5,663 nucleotides of DNA from Desulfobacterales bacterium (GCA_030017395.1 JASEIZ010000118.1:1-5663); one strand, 5' to 3'. Shown: positions 1 to 5,663, numbered from the stretch's first letter. The notes: generated by a model from the letters alone, not told the origin. Numbers and translations: made by a program.

Positions 1-3000
1 ACGCTATTGCTCACTCGCACAATCGTTTTTATCGGCTTTGGTTTGACTGATCCGGATTTCCTCCATATTATTGGTAAAATCAAAAATGAGTTCAAGCATA
101 ATCCACGCGATCACTTCGCCATCGTCGCAGATGTTTCTAATATCGAGAGAGATTACTGGTTTTTAAACTATGGAATTCAGATTTTAAGCTACGAGACCCT
201 CCATACAGAAAATGGGCGTGATTATAGTTCTTTACTACCATTATTGAGGAGCCTTATAACAAAAAATAAGAAAAACCTTCAAAAGGCCTTTCCGCAGAAA
301 CTACAAAGGAAAGGCGCTTGGATTACTTCGAATCAAAAACTTAAGTTAGAGCGTTATGCCAGGTATCTAATACAGCAATTTAAAACTCCTGGAGACATAG
401 TGTTTCCTCTTATGCTCAAGAGGTATAAAGCAGATGGTTCTTATTTTGATCATGTTTCTTCTTTAGATGTGCAAAATACAACGTCTCAAAGTTTTATTTT
501 AACAGGGAATCCCGGGGCTGGAAAGACATTCTTTCTTAGACAATATTGCACTAAAATTGCCGAGAAGCTACAAAAATGGTGCATAAACCCTAAAGAGAAT
601 ACGTTTCCTAAAATTCCAATTTACATAGATTTAAAGGGCTATTCCGGCAAGGGTACCCTTCGTACCATGATCGAGTCGCAGTTGCCGGAAGGGATACCCA
701 TCATGGATTGGATAGAAAACAATAAAATAATTTTACTTCTAGACTCATTTAACGAAGTTGATAAGAAGTTTCTCGATAATCACGCATGTTTACATGAATT
801 AAAAAAGTATAACTACGAAAATACTGTTGTTATTGCGTCGCGCTTCAAAGAACCTCTGGATAATCTTTATCTCCCTGAATACCATTTATTAGAAATAGAA
901 AAGGACTATGTGGGAGAATTCTTGGAGCAACGCGGCTATACAATGCCGGATCGCAACCAAGAAGAATTCTTTGCGCATTTTCAAAAGCCGCTGTTTTTTA
1001 ATCTACTTAAACAAGGTAAGCTGACATTTTACAGCGATCCCAATCCTATCAGCCCTCTCTGGTCGTATTTTAACTACTTGAACACTGCTTTTAATGATAG
1101 TTTTGAGTATTGTCTTGTCTGGGAAGATGTTTTCCAAGAACTCGCATACAATCTTTGCAAAAAGGGCACAGAGAGATTTCGGGTTGTCGAGTTATATGAA
1201 TTACTTGCAGTGAAAATGATAAAAAATGATAGCTATGAGTTTGATGCAGATGTAATAATTAATTGGCTAATTGAATCACAGTACTTTATGGCTCCGATTT
1301 CTATGCAGGACCTCTCCTTTTTCCATCAGTCGATAACAGAATTTTTAGCTGCACGCTATCTAGCCATTCAATATGAACAGGACAAGACGATATTGAATGA
1401 ACAACTACTCTCTGCACGCTGGGACTATGTGCTGCTATATGTTCCAGTTTTTTTGGATAAAGAGCACACGGTAAGTTATTTTGATACGCTGCTACAGATT
1501 GACAGCATCCTCGCCATACGGGCGTCAGCCTACCTTAAACATTCCTTAGAACAAATTGTGGCGACAATTCTTTGGCGTTTGATATCATGTGCACTGCAGG
1601 CAAGTTGGGATTATTGGATGGAACTAGCAGAACATTTTAGAGAGATCCCCGTCATGCCAGTACATGAACCCTTGCTACGCAAACTGATGGCCTGCAAAGA
1701 TATTATCGGCGGATTGGCAGCCGAAGGTTTGCTTCGTGCCTGTAAATACAATGTGAAAGCAGAACTGCTAGAAGAAATGTTCAGCAACCTTTCAATCCAG
1801 GACTACAATTACTCGGAACAACTTGGAGCTGCATTGAGCGATTATATAACTCTTGAGGAATACAAACAAATATTAGTCAGACTAGGAGATGTAGAGATTG
1901 AGTTTGAAGAAAATGAAAAGGGTTTATCTTATGGTTTTGATACACTAGCGCAGAACTTTCAACTAGATGATATTATTGCGATTTTTAAGTCGCTCAATCA
2001 ATTGAACACGTTGCAAAGAAATATATTTATCGATATCCTTTCTAATGATCAATCGCAAGAAGCGTTTGATCAATGTCTTGATTTGATAAAAAATGGCTTT
2101 GCCGAAGCAGTTTGTCCTGCATTTTCTCTCGCTGAGTATCATTCTAAAAACTTTCAATTTAGCAAAGTTGACGGAGTGTTTTTGTCTTATCTATCAAACA
2201 TGTTGGAAGATGATAATCTGAAACAAGATCATAAATGGGTAATTAATTTAATCTATACGCTTTATCAGAAATGCCCTCAATTTGCAAAAGAGGTTCGCGC
2301 ATCTCTGAAATGTAGCGATGGGATCGTGCGGTTGACGTACCTTTATACTATAGGAAAAAATAGAAAAAAGTCTTTCCGCAGTTTATATGGAGAGATGCTT
2401 TACTTTAATAAACTGCCTTTCGATCTGATAGGAGTCTTTGATGAATTCGATTGGGCGGAATATGCAGATAATATAATAGCTAATTTATTGGATCAACAAA
2501 GACTTGGAGCACTAGCTGAATTTGTGGATGGCAACTTAAACAATAAAGATATTTTATACGAACCATCCTTGTCAGTTTTCATAAAGCTTATTAGCAATGT
2601 TATCTCTGTGGACAGCTTTACAGACAGGCCAGATGATGTGGCATATGATAAATATCGTATCGGGATGTTTATAGCACAATACCTGAGAAAGGATGATCTT
2701 TTGGCATTTTATCATACTGCCAACAAGGAGGCGCAATGCTTTTTTAATCTGTATGTACTCAATCGTATGGAAGACTTGACCTTGAAAAATTTTACACCGC
2801 TAGAGTTGGCGTTTATGATAGAGAATCTACGAGTATACCGTTATGTGGAAGATGTTTCTTTTGATGACGAAATTCTTCTTGCCAACATCGCTGACAAAGA
2901 GTTTATTACATCAACATTAATGCCACTTTTTGCGGAAGACAACGCAGTGTTGCAGAACAATGTGCATCGTATTCTCGAAAAAGCGGGAGAAAAGCAAGGT

Positions 3001-3021
3001 ACTCGTTACATAAGCCGATAA
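1..3021 (+). CDS. SIR2-NACHT (NLR-like/STAND) antiphage defence protein, 5'-truncated by the window edge
   Basis: The frame is open at base 1, so the true start lies upstream; the TTG at 7 is not a credible start. Residues below count from that TTG. Residues 1-90 match the C-terminal part of SIR2-like NADase domains: a hydrophobic strand, then GFGLTDPDF (10-18), then a DHFAIV strand and YGIQILSY (55-62). A NACHT NTPase follows: Walker A GNPGAGKT (167-174), Walker B IILLLDSFNEV (241-251, Asp246 and Glu250) and a sensor-1-like VVIASR (274-279). The conserved FFHQSITEFLAARYLA (438-453) typifies the end of the NACHT winged-helix region. Residues 454-1004 show no motif I recognise but look alpha-helical and repeat-like, as in STAND sensor regions. 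In the families known, SIR2-STAND proteins (Avs5-type) sense a phage product, oligomerise and deplete NAD+, killing the infected cell. The specific trigger here is unknown. The NAD-binding N-terminus cannot be checked in this window. Confidence 0.88.
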   Translation, partial: TLLLTRTIVFIGFGLTDPDFLHIIGKIKNEFKHNPRDHFAIVADVSNIERDYWFLNYGIQILSYETLHTENGRDYSSLLPLLRSLITKNKKNLQKAFPQKLQRKGAWITSNQKLKLERYARYLIQQFKTPGDIVFPLMLKRYKADGSYFDHVSSLDVQNTTSQSFILTGNPGAGKTFFLRQYCTKIAEKLQKWCINPKENTFPKIPIYIDLKGYSGKGTLRTMIESQLPEGIPIMDWIENNKIILLLDSFNEVDKKFLDNHACLHELKKYNYENTVVIASRFKEPLDNLYLPEYHLLEIEKDYVGEFLEQRGYTMPDRNQEEFFAHFQKPLFFNLLKQGKLTFYSDPNPISPLWSYFNYLNTAFNDSFEYCLVWEDVFQELAYNLCKKGTERFRVVELYELLAVKMIKNDSYEFDADVIINWLIESQYFMAPISMQDLSFFHQSITEFLAARYLAIQYEQDKTILNEQLLSARWDYVLLYVPVFLDKEHTVSYFDTLLQIDSILAIRASAYLKHSLEQIVATILWRLISCALQASWDYWMELAEHFREIPVMPVHEPLLRKLMACKDIIGGLAAEGLLRACKYNVKAELLEEMFSNLSIQDYNYSEQLGAALSDYITLEEYKQILVRLGDVEIEFEENEKGLSYGFDTLAQNFQLDDIIAIFKSLNQLNTLQRNIFIDILSNDQSQEAFDQCLDLIKNGFAEAVCPAFSLAEYHSKNFQFSKVDGVFLSYLSNMLEDDNLKQDHKWVINLIYTLYQKCPQFAKEVRASLKCSDGIVRLTYLYTIGKNRKKSFRSLYGEMLYFNKLPFDLIGVFDEFDWAEYADNIIANLLDQQRLGALAEFVDGNLNNKDILYEPSLSVFIKLISNVISVDSFTDRPDDVAYDKYRIGMFIAQYLRKDDLLAFYHTANKEAQCFFNLYVLNRMEDLTLKNFTPLELAFMIENLRVYRYVEDVSFDDEILLANIADKEFITSTLMPLFAEDNAVLQNNVHRILEKAGEKQGTRYISR

Positions 3022-3049
3022 AATAGCGAACAGGCAATCCAGTATCAAC

Positions 3050-3055
3050 AGGAGG
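3050..3055 (+). promoter_or_regulatory. Ribosome binding site AGGAGG of the kinase-like gene
   Basis: A perfect AGGAGG lies 8 bases before the ATG at 3064 and fixes that start. No convincing promoter is visible in the 42-base gap after the NACHT gene, so the two genes are probably co-transcribed, with the second having its own efficient translation start. Confidence 0.85.
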
Positions 3056-3063
3056 ACTCGTCT

Positions 3064-3774
3064 ATGGAGCTTTCAAAGTGGCAAGCGCAAGTAATCAAAC
3101 GGGGTATGAAGCGATCTCGAATGGAGGACAAAGAAAAGGAGAACCGTATCAAGCCTCCTCTTGCGTCACCTGATGTACTCCAAACAAAAGATTTTGTCTT
3201 TTCATCCATTAAGCCCCTTGACCGTATTGGAGATAGTGGAGTACTACTTCTTGCAAAACTAGAAACCGATCGGACGAAGCGATATCTTGTTAAGCATGCC
3301 TTTTGCGATTGTGCTGCTAATGAATTTGTTTATACGAAACTCGCACAAGCGATGGATGTTAAAATGCCAGAAGCCAAACTATTCCAAATATCAGATGGTG
3401 AAAAGCGCAACTATTTCAAAACTGAGTACATATTGGCCACTAGATTTCTCGATTTGATAGATGAAAATCCGTCCTATCAGATCATACGCGAACAAGCTCT
3501 TAACTGGCAGGATTATTTCCGATACCGCGCAATGTATGATATGTTCATAGAAGGAGACAGCTTTGAGGTATTATTGGCTTCCGACAGATGCATCTATCGG
3601 GTAGACACCACGGATGCTTTCCCCTATCATGATCACACACTTGCAATGGCGGGAATAAACATAGTAATTGGTAGTCATAACGTCAAAGAAACAATAAAGC
3701 AAGAGATGCTTTCGCGGTCTTATGATTCTTGCTGGCAATACAGAGATTTTGAAGAAACCTTGAAATGCTGGTAA
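3064..3774 (+). CDS. HipA/CtkA-like (PI3K-fold) kinase-like protein, probable defence partner; possibly truncated by frameshift
   Basis: The 236 residues resemble the HipA-like/CtkA branch of the PI3K-like kinase fold. RYLVK (73-77) looks like the ATP-binding lysine strand. AANEFVYTKLAQAMDVKMPEAKLF (split here as AANEFVYTKLAQ, 84-95, and MPEAKLF, 101-107) matches the helix and strand after it, with the conserved Glu87. YILATRFLD (122-130) fits the hinge. GDSFEVLLA (164-172) falls where a DRHxxN-type catalytic loop is expected, and YRVDTTDAF (178-186) supplies the metal-binding aspartate, Asp181. Asp165 may be the catalytic Asp, but the usual His and metal-binding Asn are replaced, so it may be a pseudokinase or a divergent enzyme. 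The start is fixed by the AGGAGG at 3050. There is no signal peptide or membrane segment, so it is probably cytoplasmic. Linkage to the SIR2-NACHT gene suggests a role in the same system. The frame stops early and the next frame seems to hold the C-terminal helices. Family assignment rests on motif order, not on a database search. Confidence 0.7.
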   Translation: MELSKWQAQVIKRGMKRSRMEDKEKENRIKPPLASPDVLQTKDFVFSSIKPLDRIGDSGVLLLAKLETDRTKRYLVKHAFCDCAANEFVYTKLAQAMDVKMPEAKLFQISDGEKRNYFKTEYILATRFLDLIDENPSYQIIREQALNWQDYFRYRAMYDMFIEGDSFEVLLASDRCIYRVDTTDAFPYHDHTLAMAGINIVIGSHNVKETIKQEMLSRSYDSCWQYRDFEETLKCW

Positions 3775-3968
3775 CACGCTACGGCAACGAATGTATAAAA
3801 CCTTTTCTCGACCCATTTACGCGTATACAGGATGTGTCAAAGGAATACATAGATAGTTTCCTCAATACACTTTGTTATTTTTATCCTGATTTTATCGGCG
3901 ACTATTTCAAACTTTTTATTACCGCATTGCAGCGGGTATCCTATGAATACCTGAGAACGAAAGGGTAA
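3765..3968 (+). CDS. Probable C-terminal part of the HipA/CtkA-like protein in a shifted frame (or a small overlapping gene)
   Basis: This 67-codon frame begins at an ATG overlapping the end of the kinase-like gene by 10 bases (ATGCTGGTAA). There is no Shine-Dalgarno-like sequence at a useful distance before it, which argues against an ordinary independent gene. Its content (KEYIDSFLNTL, then FIGDYFKLFITALQRVSYEYL) reads as two amphipathic helices, like the C-terminal helical end of HipA-like kinases. This frame is open back to 3753. Adding one A to the AAA run at 3763-3765 would join the parts as ...ETLK-MLVTRYG..., giving one 301-residue protein, a normal length for CtkA-type kinases. The alternatives are translational coupling through the stop/start overlap, -1 ribosomal slippage, a real inactivating mutation, or a sequencing error. 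The coding nature is likely; the mode of expression is unresolved. Confidence 0.6.
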   Translation: MLVTRYGNECIKPFLDPFTRIQDVSKEYIDSFLNTLCYFYPDFIGDYFKLFITALQRVSYEYLRTKG

Positions 3969-4013
3969 ACCGTTGCTATGTACATCTTTAACGTGTCACC
4001 GTTTTTTGGGTAG

Positions 4014-4019
4014 TGTCAA
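4014..4019 (-). promoter_or_regulatory. Outward-facing -35-like TTGACA at the left IS end
   Basis: The minus strand reads a perfect TTGACA pointing out of the left end of the element. No good -10 hexamer follows at 16-18 bases in the present flank, so it is probably silent here. It could pair with the inward TATAAT of the right end if the ends were joined in a circular intermediate. Confidence 0.45.
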
Positions 4020-4037
4020 GAATTTTTCGCACATTTG
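4014..4037 (+). repeat. Left terminal inverted repeat of the IS256-family element
   Basis: The core ATTTTTCGCACATTTG pairs with ATTTTTCACACAATTG read from the opposite end (reverse complement of 5452-5467); the 24-base alignment has about 16 identities. The similarity continues inward (TTATGGCACTCC versus CATAAAGGCAACTCC) with small gaps. The outer boundary could lie a few bases further left, near 4008. Confidence 0.7.
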
Positions 4038-4043
4038 TTATGG

Positions 4044-4058
4044 CACTCCCGTGGAGTG
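4044..4058. repeat. Short perfect hairpin just inside the left IS end
   Basis: CACTCC and GGAGTG form a 6-bp perfect stem around a CGT loop. It sits between the left terminal repeat and the long hairpin. There is no T run after it on the plus strand, so a terminator role is not supported. It may add to the structured 3' region of the element. Confidence 0.5.
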
Positions 4059-4065
4059 ACATTAT

Positions 4066-4197
4066 GGGAATCATTCCGTTGGCTATCCCTAAAACCAGCT
4101 AGGCTGTGGCTGTCAAGGCCGCGACCTCCGGGCGCGGTTCACCTTGCCTTGACAGGTACAGACAGCTGGTTTACCATAATTGCCGGAATGATTATCC
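4066..4197. repeat. 132-base long imperfect palindrome (extended hairpin) at the transposase 3' end
   Basis: The two arms pair in order. AATCATTCCG (4069-4078) pairs with 4184-4193. AAACCAGCT (4092-4100) pairs with 4164-4172. CTGTCAAGGC (4110-4119) pairs with 4146-4155. CCGCG (4119-4123) pairs with 4133-4137, around a GC-rich tip. The right arm includes the transposase stop codon (4194-4192). The tip is markedly richer in GC than its surroundings. It could be a transcription terminator or mRNA-stabilising structure, a barrier to read-through from the defence operon, or a small palindromic element nested in the insertion sequence. Two short frames on the plus strand across it are best explained as by-products of the palindrome. 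Confidence 0.8.
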
Positions 4198-5381
4198 TAC
4201 ATCCTGCTCGGCATTGATATCGGCTGTTTCCAATAAGCCTACATTCAAATACATTTTTTCTCCCCATGAAGTGCTGCAAATATGCCTGAGCCTTGCGCAT
4301 ACCAGCATCAATGCCGAATGACCGTCTGGAAAGCTTCCTACAAATCTGGTACGCCGGCGTATCTCCTTCATGACGCGTTCTATTCCGTTGTTTGTTCTTA
4401 TCCTTGTCCAGTGCTTTCTTGGAAAGTTCATGTATGTTAAGGTTTCTTTTATACCGGTTTCTATCTTTTTTGCTGCTTCAGGAAGCTTCATGGATTTTAG
4501 CTTTTCTATAACTGATTTGCTTTTTCAAGAGCACTTTCTATGTCTTCCTGGGCGTGTATGGCTTTAAGCATCGCTGCCACATCTGCCATTTTGCTATGGG
4601 GTGTGACTGAGAATACGTTCCTGTAAAAATGTACTACACAGCGCTGATATTTAGCCTGGGGAAATACCTCGTTTATCGCATCTGCAAGCCCAAGGCATTT
4701 GTCCCCTACGAAGAGCTTTGTACCGTTTAGTCCTCTTTCTTTCAAGCTCCTTAGAAACCCAAGCCAGCTTTCTGTGTCCTCTTTGGAACCTTCGGATGCT
4801 CCTATGATTTCTCTATATCCATCTTGATCTACTGCCAATGCTACCAGGACAGACACATTTTCCACCTGCCCACCCCAGTTCCTTTTGAGGTATATACCAT
4901 CCAGGTAGACATATGGATAACTCCCTTTTAATCTCCGGTTACGCCATGCTTCTATATGCTCGTATACTTTTTGATTAAGATTGCTTATGGTTCCTGCTGA
5001 GACTTTTGTCCCCCGCAAGGCTTCGGTTATATCTTCAACCCTGCGCACCGAAACTCCTGCAAGGTACATTTCTATCAAGGCTTCTTCTATACTGCTTTCC
5101 CGGCGTTTATACCTTTCTATGATAGCTGTTTCAAACGGCAAGTGCCTCAGTTTTGGTACCTTTAATTCTACTTCTCCAGCTTTTGTATGAAGCTTTCTCT
5201 TGTAGTGTCCGGCACGGGTGTCCATTCTCTCTGAGCTTCTTTCATATTTCCCAGCTCCTATGATCCGTTCTGCTTCTGCATCCAGCAGATGATTAAGTGT
5301 TTCTTCCACTGTTCCTCTTATAATTTCACTTAGGTCCTGCTTTAAAGCTTCCTCATTTAGGTGTATAATTTTCTCAGACAT
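4192..5381 (-). pseudogene. IS256-family transposase, split by a one-base frameshift
   Basis: The N-terminal part (5381-4506, 291 residues) is followed by the C-terminal part in another frame (ATG-initiated from 4491, but clearly continuous upstream, ending at 4192). Together they would give about 396 residues, normal for this family. Visible signatures are KVPKLRH (75-81), the first catalytic Asp161 in YVYLDGIYLK, the second Asp227 in FVGDKCLGL, the RCVVHFYRN motif (247-255), and the catalytic Glu of NNGIERVMKEIRRRTRFVG (Glu at 4380-4378). The DDE triad is therefore intact. The break lies at the A5 tract (T run 4521-4525 on the plus strand). Moving to the -1 frame there gives EKSKSVIEKLKSMKLPEAA across the junction, which reads as typical family sequence. 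It is either a lesion in a short homopolymer, a sequencing error, or a slippery site. The start is supported by AAGGAG (5396-5391), nine bases ahead of the ATG. Confidence 0.9.
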
Positions 5382-5451
5382 AAAGGCATTCTCCTTTTCG
5401 GTGTTTTTGGTTATTTGTCATCTCCAATTTACACTAGGAGTTGCCTTTATG
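5379..5451 (-). promoter_or_regulatory. Transposase ribosome binding site enclosed in an inverted repeat (translation-blocking hairpin)
   Basis: On the minus strand the AAGGAG ribosome binding site and the transposase ATG form the 3' arm of an inverted repeat. CATAAAGGCA (5451-5442) pairs with TGCCTTTATG (5388-5379) over 10 bp, then CTCCT (5440-5436) pairs with AGGAG (5395-5391), with a 1x2 internal loop and a 40-base apical loop. Any RNA that starts outside the element would include both arms and hide the start site. A transcript starting inside the loop would not. Hairpins of this kind are known in other insertion sequences (for example IS10) as protection from transcription that enters from outside. 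The pairing is seen directly; the role is inferred. Confidence 0.7.
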
Positions 5452-5475
5452 CAATTGTGTGAAAAATATTATACG
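5452..5475 (-). repeat. Right terminal inverted repeat of the IS256-family element
   Basis: On the minus strand this reads into the element as ...ATATTTTTCACACAATTG and mirrors the left end at 4014-4037. It lies upstream of the transposase start and contains a TATAAT hexamer. The outer boundary is uncertain by several bases. Confidence 0.7.
5468..5473 (-). promoter_or_regulatory. Inward-facing -10-like TATAAT at the right IS end
   Basis: The minus strand has TATAAT just inside the right terminal repeat, directed at the transposase. In the present flank the bases at the -35 position (around 5491-5496, ACCAGT on the minus strand) do not resemble TTGACA, so the resident promoter looks weak or incomplete. 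Confidence 0.4.
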
Positions 5476-5476
5476 T

Positions 5477-5563
5477 TATCACGAAAATAAACTGGTGTTC
5501 AATAGTATCCACCAGTTTATCGACAGGGTTATACCCATTCATGTCGAACGGGAAATTATTTGA
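5477..5563 (+). pseudogene. Possible 3' remnant of a plus-strand gene at the right IS junction
   Basis: From the IS junction a plus-strand frame reads 28 residues, including KLVFNSIHQFIDRVIPIHVER, split here as KLVFNSIHQF and IDRVIPIHVER, and ends at TGA 5561-5563. The amphipathic pattern is protein-like, but the stretch is short, I do not recognise it, and it overlaps a palindrome that also gives an open frame on the other strand (ATG at 5542 reading into the element to a stop at 5449-5447). The strand is therefore undecided. Confidence 0.2.
5487..5520. repeat. 11-bp perfect inverted repeat in the right flank
   Basis: ATAAACTGGTG (5487-5497) pairs perfectly with CACCAGTTTAT (5510-5520) across a 12-base loop. 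Read on the minus strand, the stem runs directly into TTTATTTTCG, so it is weakly terminator-like in that direction. A second, smaller nested palindrome follows at 5521-5546 (CGACA...TGTCG enclosing GGGT-TAT-ACCC). It could be a terminator, an operator, or chance structure inside an interrupted gene. Confidence 0.55.
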
Positions 5564-5588
5564 TACTTATACTTTTCCAAGTCTTTAA

Positions 5589-5663
5589 TTATACTATCCT
5601 TTCTGTGTGTTCACCAACTTTGGTAAAAGTAATATCGTTAGCCTCGTAGTTAGAAGATTGTTT
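5589..5663 (-). CDS. Possible C-terminal end of an unknown minus-strand gene entering from the right edge
   Basis: The minus-strand frame from the window edge stays open for 24 codons (ending ...NDITFTKVGEHTERIV) and stops at TAA 5591-5589. The composition looks coding, but 24 codons without a stop is weak evidence and no family is recognisable. If real, it would converge with the possible plus-strand tail ending at 5563. Confidence 0.22.
   Translation of the reverse strand, partial: KQSSNYEANDITFTKVGEHTERIV

Larger units (their letters stand above)
4014..5475 (-). mobile_element. IS256-family (mutator-type) insertion sequence, about 1.46 kb
   Basis: One mutator-type transposase gene on the minus strand is bracketed by imperfect inverted repeats, at 4014-4037 and 5452-5475. 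The total length is normal for the IS256 family. The exact ends are uncertain by several bases, because the repeat match fades outward and I found no 8-9 base target duplication in the flanks. The element sits about 45 bases after the last defence frame, so the operon itself was not cut. Its transposase is frameshifted, so this copy may need help from an intact copy elsewhere. Confidence 0.88.

Noticed and set aside
7..9. TTG at 7-9 as the start of the SIR2-NACHT gene
   Set aside because: The frame is open to base 1, no ribosome binding site can be seen, and the sequence begins in the middle of a SIR2 core, so the gene continues upstream.
1963..2157. 64-codon minus-strand frame inside the NACHT gene
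   Set aside because: It lies wholly within a well-supported plus-strand gene, has no ribosome binding site and no recognisable content; it is a shadow frame.
3571..3816. 81-codon minus-strand frame opposite the kinase-like gene
   Set aside because: It is antisense to a coding region with recognisable kinase motifs and straddles its end; no independent support.
3990..4007. Rho-independent terminator after the defence operon
   Set aside because: A T run is present (4002-4007), but the only stem I find, AACG/CGTT, is 4 bp with a 6-base loop and is too weak to claim.
4035..4321. Two short plus-strand frames at the left end of the insertion sequence
   Set aside because: They run through the long palindrome and antisense to the transposase C-terminus, with no ribosome binding sites.
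4370..4567. Plus-strand frame opposite the transposase
   Set aside because: Shadow of the transposase; the minus strand here carries the catalytic Glu motif.
4981..5190. 69-codon plus-strand frame opposite the transposase N-terminal half
   Set aside because: Shadow of the conserved transposase coding sequence.
5588..5617. Minus-strand promoter TTGGTG-18-TATAAT
   Set aside because: The -10 is perfect, but the -35 is poor and the region is AT-rich and may be the end of a coding frame; not enough to call.
1..5663. CRISPR array, tRNA or rRNA genes
   Set aside because: No regularly spaced direct repeats and no cloverleaf or rRNA-like sequence were seen on either strand.

Overview
The window is AT-rich and uses strong AGGAG-type ribosome binding sites. 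With its IS256-type element, this suggests a low-GC Gram-positive bacterium, probably an anaerobic member of the Clostridia or Negativicutes. That is an inference from composition and element type only; no taxonomic marker gene is present.

Left part (1-3968, plus strand): a short operon that looks like antiphage defence. The first gene enters across the left edge. It encodes the end of a SIR2-type NADase domain, then a NACHT/STAND NTPase, then about 550 residues of probable helical-repeat sensor, which is an NLR-like or Avs5-like layout. A well-placed AGGAGG site 42 bases downstream starts a second gene, whose product resembles the HipA/CtkA/PI3K-like kinase fold. Its catalytic loop appears altered and it may be a pseudokinase. 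Its reading frame ends at 3774, but a 67-codon frame overlapping by 10 bases reads like the missing C-terminus. Restoring one base in an A run would give a single 301-residue protein. A plausible model is a two-gene system in which the NACHT protein senses infection and fires SIR2 NAD+ depletion, while the kinase-like protein acts as regulator, co-sensor or second effector.

Right part (about 4014-5475): one IS256-family (mutator-type) insertion sequence, inserted about 45 bases after the operon. It has imperfect terminal inverted repeats and a minus-strand transposase. The transposase keeps all three DDE residues but is split by a one-base frameshift in an A5 tract. Three control-like structures lie in the element: an inverted repeat that would hide the transposase ribosome binding site and start codon in read-through RNA, an outward TTGACA at one end matched by an inward TATAAT at the other (a possible circle-junction promoter), and a 132-base near-perfect hairpin at the transposase 3' end.

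Right edge (5476-5663): no complete gene. It holds an 11-bp perfect palindrome and faint tails of possible flanking genes. No target-site duplication was found, so the original insertion context is unclear.
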